In this document: positions 6,110-8,229 of the stretch, one piece after another
Layout of the letters: each line of letters opens with the position of its first letter
Numbering within the stretch: position 1 is the first letter of the stretch
Source of the DNA: Thermohalobaculum sp039030915
Lineage (GTDB): Bacteria; Pseudomonadota; Alphaproteobacteria; Rhodobacterales; Rhodobacteraceae
Length of the DNA stretch: 8,229 nucleotides
Reading direction: 5' to 3'
NCBI GenBank assembly: GCA_039030915.1
Contig: JBCCDG010000166.1
Location: 1 to 8,229, forward strand
Program-made: the position numbers and the translations under genes
The notes under the pieces: generated by a model
The model's database searches: none
Seen by the model: only the letters and a program-made list of their open reading frames with translations
Told to the model about the DNA's origin: nothing

Positions 6110-6607
6110 TCAGGCTTCGCGATTGAAGGGCATCCGCCACCAGACGACGCTGGCGGCCCAAAGGGCGGCGAGGCCGAGGGAGGCGAGGGCGTTCCAGCCC
6201 GCGAGGCTGAGGCCCAGCATCGACCACGGCACCTCGTCGCAGCGCACGACAGGCGCCTCCAGGATCTGTTGCAGAAGCTCGTCCGACGATAGGCCGGCGC
6301 CAGGGGAGGGGGCGCTGCAGGTGCTGAGCCCTTCCCACCAGCCCCATTCGACGCCTGCATGGAATATGCCGAGCCCGATCGATGCGCTCATCATCCCCGT
6401 GCCCACGACGGCGAGCCAGCGGCGCTGCCGCCAGAGCACGGTGACCCCGAGGATACCGACGATGACCGCCAGCGCGTGCGGCCACCGCTGCCAGAGGCAC
6501 AAAGGGCAGGGCGCGAGCCCGCCCAGATATTGAAAGCCGAGCGCGACGATGAGCAGGAGGGCCGACCCGGCCGCGGCCAGCAGCATCCGCCCGTAGACGG
6601 TCATCAT
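6110..6607 (-). CDS. dsbB: Disulfide bond formation protein B
   Basis: This 165-residue inner-membrane quinone oxidoreductase reoxidises the periplasmic thiol oxidase DsbA and passes electrons to ubiquinone. Four hydrophobic segments are visible, at about 8-28, 44-59, 64-82 and 130-150. The first periplasmic pair is C34/C37 in APCPLCLWQRWPH. The second loop holds C97 (LSTCSAP) and C123 (VVRCDEVPW), so all four redox cysteines are present. The conserved QRWPH follows the first pair as in the family. The start is the ATG at 6607-6605, whose last two bases are part of the TGA stop of exoD (ATGA), implying coupling. A second ATG follows at once (6604-6602) and either could serve. The long in-frame extension upstream to 6949 is only exoD read in another frame. 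No dsbA gene is in view. Confidence 0.92.
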   Translation of the reverse strand: MMTVYGRMLLAAAGSALLLIVALGFQYLGGLAPCPLCLWQRWPHALAVIVGILGVTVLWRQRRWLAVVGTGMMSASIGLGIFHAGVEWGWWEGLSTCSAPSPGAGLSSDELLQQILEAPVVRCDEVPWSMLGLSLAGWNALASLGLAALWAASVVWWRMPFNREA

Positions 6608-7278
6608 AGGAGAGACCCCGCCGCTGCGACGCCGCCTGCAAGCTGCGCGGCGTCGGCCGTGCCGCCGAGGCCGAGCCATCCGCTCAGCAGCGAGGCGAGC
6701 GTCGCCCCGGCGAAAAGAAGCGTCGCGATCCAGACGATGCCGATCAGGCCGCCGCCCGCGACCAGCAGGCCATCGCGTTGCAAAAGCCCCATGGCGACCA
6801 GCACGACCGCGAACCCCGGCACCGTGTTCGTCCCCGGCAGCGGAACGAGGATCGATGCGCTGAAGAGGAGGAGCGCGATCCCCACGATCCGGTCGAGGGG
6901 CGGGCGGGAGAGGGCGCTGAGGCGCGGTCTGCTCAGCGCTTCGATCCATTCGAGCCAGGGGCCTGCACGGCGCGACAGCTCCGCAAGGCTCGCCACGGCG
7001 ACCTGGCGCGCCCTCAGCTTACCGGGCAGCCAGGGCACGCGCCGTCCCGCCACGATCTGTGCGGACACGAATACCAGCGGCAGCGCCACGACCTGCGGGA
7101 CGCCGTAGAGGAACGGAATGCAGCAAGGCAGCGCGAGCAGCAGGAGAAAGATGCCGAAGGCACGCTCATGAAGCTGGTCGAGGATCCAGCCGAGCGTCAC
7201 GGTCTCGCCATCCGCCTCGCCGGCCAGCCGGGCCAGCCGCTTGGAAATCGCGATGTCTTCGGCCTCGGCAATCGCCAT
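6604..7278 (-). CDS. exoD: ExoD family membrane protein
   Basis: This is a 224-residue inner-membrane protein of the ExoD family, named for a rhizobial exopolysaccharide and alkaline-tolerance phenotype; its biochemical function is not known. A cytosolic N-terminus of ~40 residues (VTLGWILDQLHERAFGIFLL) leads into hydrophobic helices at about 41-58, with the family signature LALPCCIPFLYGVPQ, and at 60-77. A polar loop (~79-127, GRRVPWLPGKLRARQ) follows, then helices at ~130-150 and 151-165 with SILVPLPGTNTVPG, and ~170-190. The C-terminal tail is Ala/Gly-rich. The ATG at 7278-7276 is supported by GGGGAAGA just upstream. It is the first gene of a minus-strand pair with dsbB (4-base overlap). 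The link to polysaccharide is by name only, since no polysaccharide gene lies here. A possible promoter is in the 199-bp spacer shared with the divergent tRNA gene, but no strong box was seen for it. Confidence 0.88.
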   Translation of the reverse strand: MAIAEAEDIAISKRLARLAGEADGETVTLGWILDQLHERAFGIFLLLLALPCCIPFLYGVPQVVALPLVFVSAQIVAGRRVPWLPGKLRARQVAVASLAELSRRAGPWLEWIEALSRPRLSALSRPPLDRIVGIALLLFSASILVPLPGTNTVPGFAVVLVAMGLLQRDGLLVAGGGLIGIVWIATLLFAGATLASLLSGWLGLGGTADAAQLAGGVAAAGSLL

Positions 7279-7414
7279 GCGTTCTTCCCCGCGCGAGGGC
7301 GACTGAGAAGCGCCCAGTTCCTCGCGCCGGGCGCAAGACGCCTTCGCCTATCAATCCCGATCTCCGCTGTAAACCGGCGAGGCCGCGTCGCATCGCCGGG
7401 TCGCGCCGACGCCA

Positions 7415-7443
7415 TTGCACGCCGAGGCCGTGATGGTCTACGA
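7415..7443 (+). promoter_or_regulatory. Candidate promoter for tRNA-Leu
   Basis: TTGCAC (7415-7420) is followed after 16 bp by TCTACG (7437-7442), about 35 bp upstream of the mature tRNA 5' end. The -35 is plausible, the -10 weak. The rest of the spacer between exoD and the tRNA shows no other gene or strong signal. Confidence 0.3.
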
Positions 7444-7477
7444 CCACCGCGCCGCCGCGACGACTCGAGAGACCCTG

Positions 7478-7564
7478 GCCCGGTTGGCGGAACTGGTAGA
7501 CGCAGCGGACTCAAAATCCGCCGGCCTCGCGGTCATGTCGGTTCGAATCCGACACCGGGCACCA
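7478..7564 (+). tRNA. tRNA-Leu (anticodon CAA)
   Basis: This is an 87-nt class II tRNA with the CCA end encoded. The acceptor stem GCCCGGT (7478-7484) pairs with ACCGGGC (7554-7560), followed by discriminator A (7561) and CCA (7562-7564). The anticodon stem GCGGA (7505-7509)/TCCGC (7517-7521) encloses the loop CTCAAAA, giving CAA at 7512-7514, which reads UUG. The long variable arm (7522-7536) can form a short GGCC/GGTC stem. The T arm is GTCGG-TTCGAAT-CCGAC (7537-7553). The discriminator A and long variable arm fit leucine identity. It stands alone on the plus strand, divergent from exoD. UUG is a rare leucine codon in such GC-rich genomes, so a single gene is expected. The last bases are a typical integrase target, but no integration is visible here. 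Confidence 0.97.
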
Positions 7565-7568
7565 CCTT

Positions 7569-7612
7569 CCCCGATAAGTCCCGCCATCACGTCGGCGTGC
7601 TCATCGGGTTTT
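7569..7612 (+). terminator. Candidate intrinsic terminator after tRNA-Leu
   Basis: CCCGAT (7570-7575) pairs with ATCGGG (7603-7608), and TTTT follows at 7609-7612. Inside is a smaller hairpin CACG-TCGG-CGTG (7588-7599). The stem is interrupted by an unpaired stretch, so it is not a classic terminator. A competing perfect repeat TCCCGCCA/TGGCGGGA (7579-7586/7612-7619) overlaps it. Confidence 0.4.
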
Positions 7613-7661
7613 GGCGGGATGTTCGAGCTCGGTAACGAAGCGCGGCGGCTGCGGCTCACGC

Positions 7662-8216
7662 TCAATTAGCCACGTAGCGGCCGAGCCCTGTGGCCTCGGC
7701 GAAGGGGATGGGGTCGAAATACTCCCGGATGCGCGCGATCAGGCCGTCCCGAAACTCGAAGACCGTGATGTAGCTTCGCCGGTATGGCTCGGCTGCCGCC
7801 TTGAACTCGATATGGCCGCCGACCTCGGCGATGAGGCGGTCCGGGCCGTCCGTCTCGTGGATGACGAGGCCCGGAAAGCGGACGGCGTGGGTGGCCTCGG
7901 GAAAGCCTGCGAAGAGTGCGGCGATCGCCTCCCGGCCCACGACCTCGGCAGGAAAGCCCGGCGGCGCATAGGGCATCTCCTGCACCGCATCCCCGGCCAT
8001 GAGCGCAAAGAAGGCGTCCGTGCGCTTGGCGGCGAGATGACCATAGAAGGCGGTGCGCACGAGGGGCCAGTCATGGGCATCCGCGCCCTCGGCTACGGCG
8101 GCGACGGGGCGAAGGATCTCTCCGGCGTCGCCCGCCGTGGGGTTTTCGGTGTCGGCCACAGCGGGCATTGCCGCAATGGCGGCGGCGAAGGCCGCGAGAC
8201 GAAGGGTGGCGAGCAT
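7662..8216 (-). CDS. Exported SnoaL-like / NTF2-superfamily protein
   Basis: This 184-residue protein has a predicted Sec signal peptide: MLATLRLAAFAAAIAAMPAVA, with an AVA-D cleavage site after residue 21, so the mature form is periplasmic or secreted. The mature part resembles a SnoaL/NTF2-like cone: a helical N-terminal part (HLAAKRTDAFFALMAGDAV), then GREAIAALFAGFPEATHAVRF, then β-strands with HIEFKAAAEP, SYITVFEFRDG and the ending IREYFDPIPFAEATGL. The family is diverse (cyclases, isomerases, binding proteins), so no function can be assigned. A segment at ~37-58 (LRPVAAVAEGADAHDWPLVR) looks like a second NTF2-type first helix before the complete domain, which is unusual. The ATG at 8216-8214 has AGAGAAG upstream, ending 4 nt before it. 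The promoter would lie off the right edge. It converges on the tRNA gene, with 97 bp between. Confidence 0.78.
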   Translation of the reverse strand: MLATLRLAAFAAAIAAMPAVADTENPTAGDAGEILRPVAAVAEGADAHDWPLVRTAFYGHLAAKRTDAFFALMAGDAVQEMPYAPPGFPAEVVGREAIAALFAGFPEATHAVRFPGLVIHETDGPDRLIAEVGGHIEFKAAAEPYRRSYITVFEFRDGLIARIREYFDPIPFAEATGLGRYVAN

Positions 8217-8229
8217 CGTTCTTCTCTTA

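Noticed and set aside
6608..6949. N-terminal extension of dsbB by over 100 residues
   Set aside because: The extension is exoD read in another frame. The family start matches the ATG at 6607, which is coupled to the exoD stop.
7545..7564. tRNA 3' end as an attachment site for an integrated element
   Set aside because: No direct repeat of the tRNA 3' end and no integrase was seen within the window.
7438..7665. 75-residue minus-strand frame across the tRNA-Leu gene
   Set aside because: Its middle (GARCRIRTDMTARPADFESA) is the well-known false peptide from translating the antisense of a tRNA-Leu gene.

Overview
The window is a compact, very GC-rich stretch of what looks like an alphaproteobacterial chromosome, most likely from the order Rhodobacterales. 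I infer this from the protein types: an MttB-like methyltransferase, a DUF6456 helix-turn-helix protein, and the alkA, esterase, HNH, DsbB and ExoD genes. The coding density, the CtrA-type TTAA-N7-TTAA motifs and the high third-position GC fit as well. I cannot name a genus. There is no transposase, integrase, phage gene, CRISPR array or plasmid gene, and composition is even apart from the short AT-richer spacer near 1940-2040.

Layout. (1) Positions 2-1534, plus strand: an MttB/trimethylamine-methyltransferase family protein whose start lies left of the window; it has no in-frame TAG, so it is a non-pyrrolysine member. Its 3' end overlaps by 10 bp a convergent 107-residue orphan gene (1525-1848, minus) with a near-perfect Shine-Dalgarno. 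(2) Positions 1849-2044: a divergent regulatory spacer with two CtrA-like boxes and one weak LexA-like box. (3) Positions 2045-4625, plus strand: a DUF6456 DNA-binding protein, an AlkA-type DNA-3-methyladenine glycosylase and a carboxylesterase/phospholipase. The last two overlap by ATGA. (4) Positions 4792-5451, plus strand: an HNH endonuclease after a 166-bp promoter-bearing gap. It ends inside the stop of a convergent hot-dog thioesterase (5448-6020, minus). (5) Positions 6110-7278, minus strand: exoD followed by dsbB, coupled by ATGA. (6) Positions 7478-7564, plus strand: tRNA-Leu(CAA). (7) Positions 7662-8216, minus strand: an exported SnoaL/NTF2-like protein.

Functionally this is mostly housekeeping. 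AlkA repairs alkylated bases, DsbB reoxidises the periplasmic disulfide machinery, and ExoD is an inner-membrane protein of uncertain role. The esterase and thioesterase are small metabolic hydrolases. The parts with unknown biology are the DUF6456 regulator with its CtrA-like promoter region, the HNH protein, and the 107-residue orphan. I did not find a convincing new multi-gene system. The best leads are the possible cell-cycle control of the DUF6456 gene and the SD-less, hairpin-capped alkA start.
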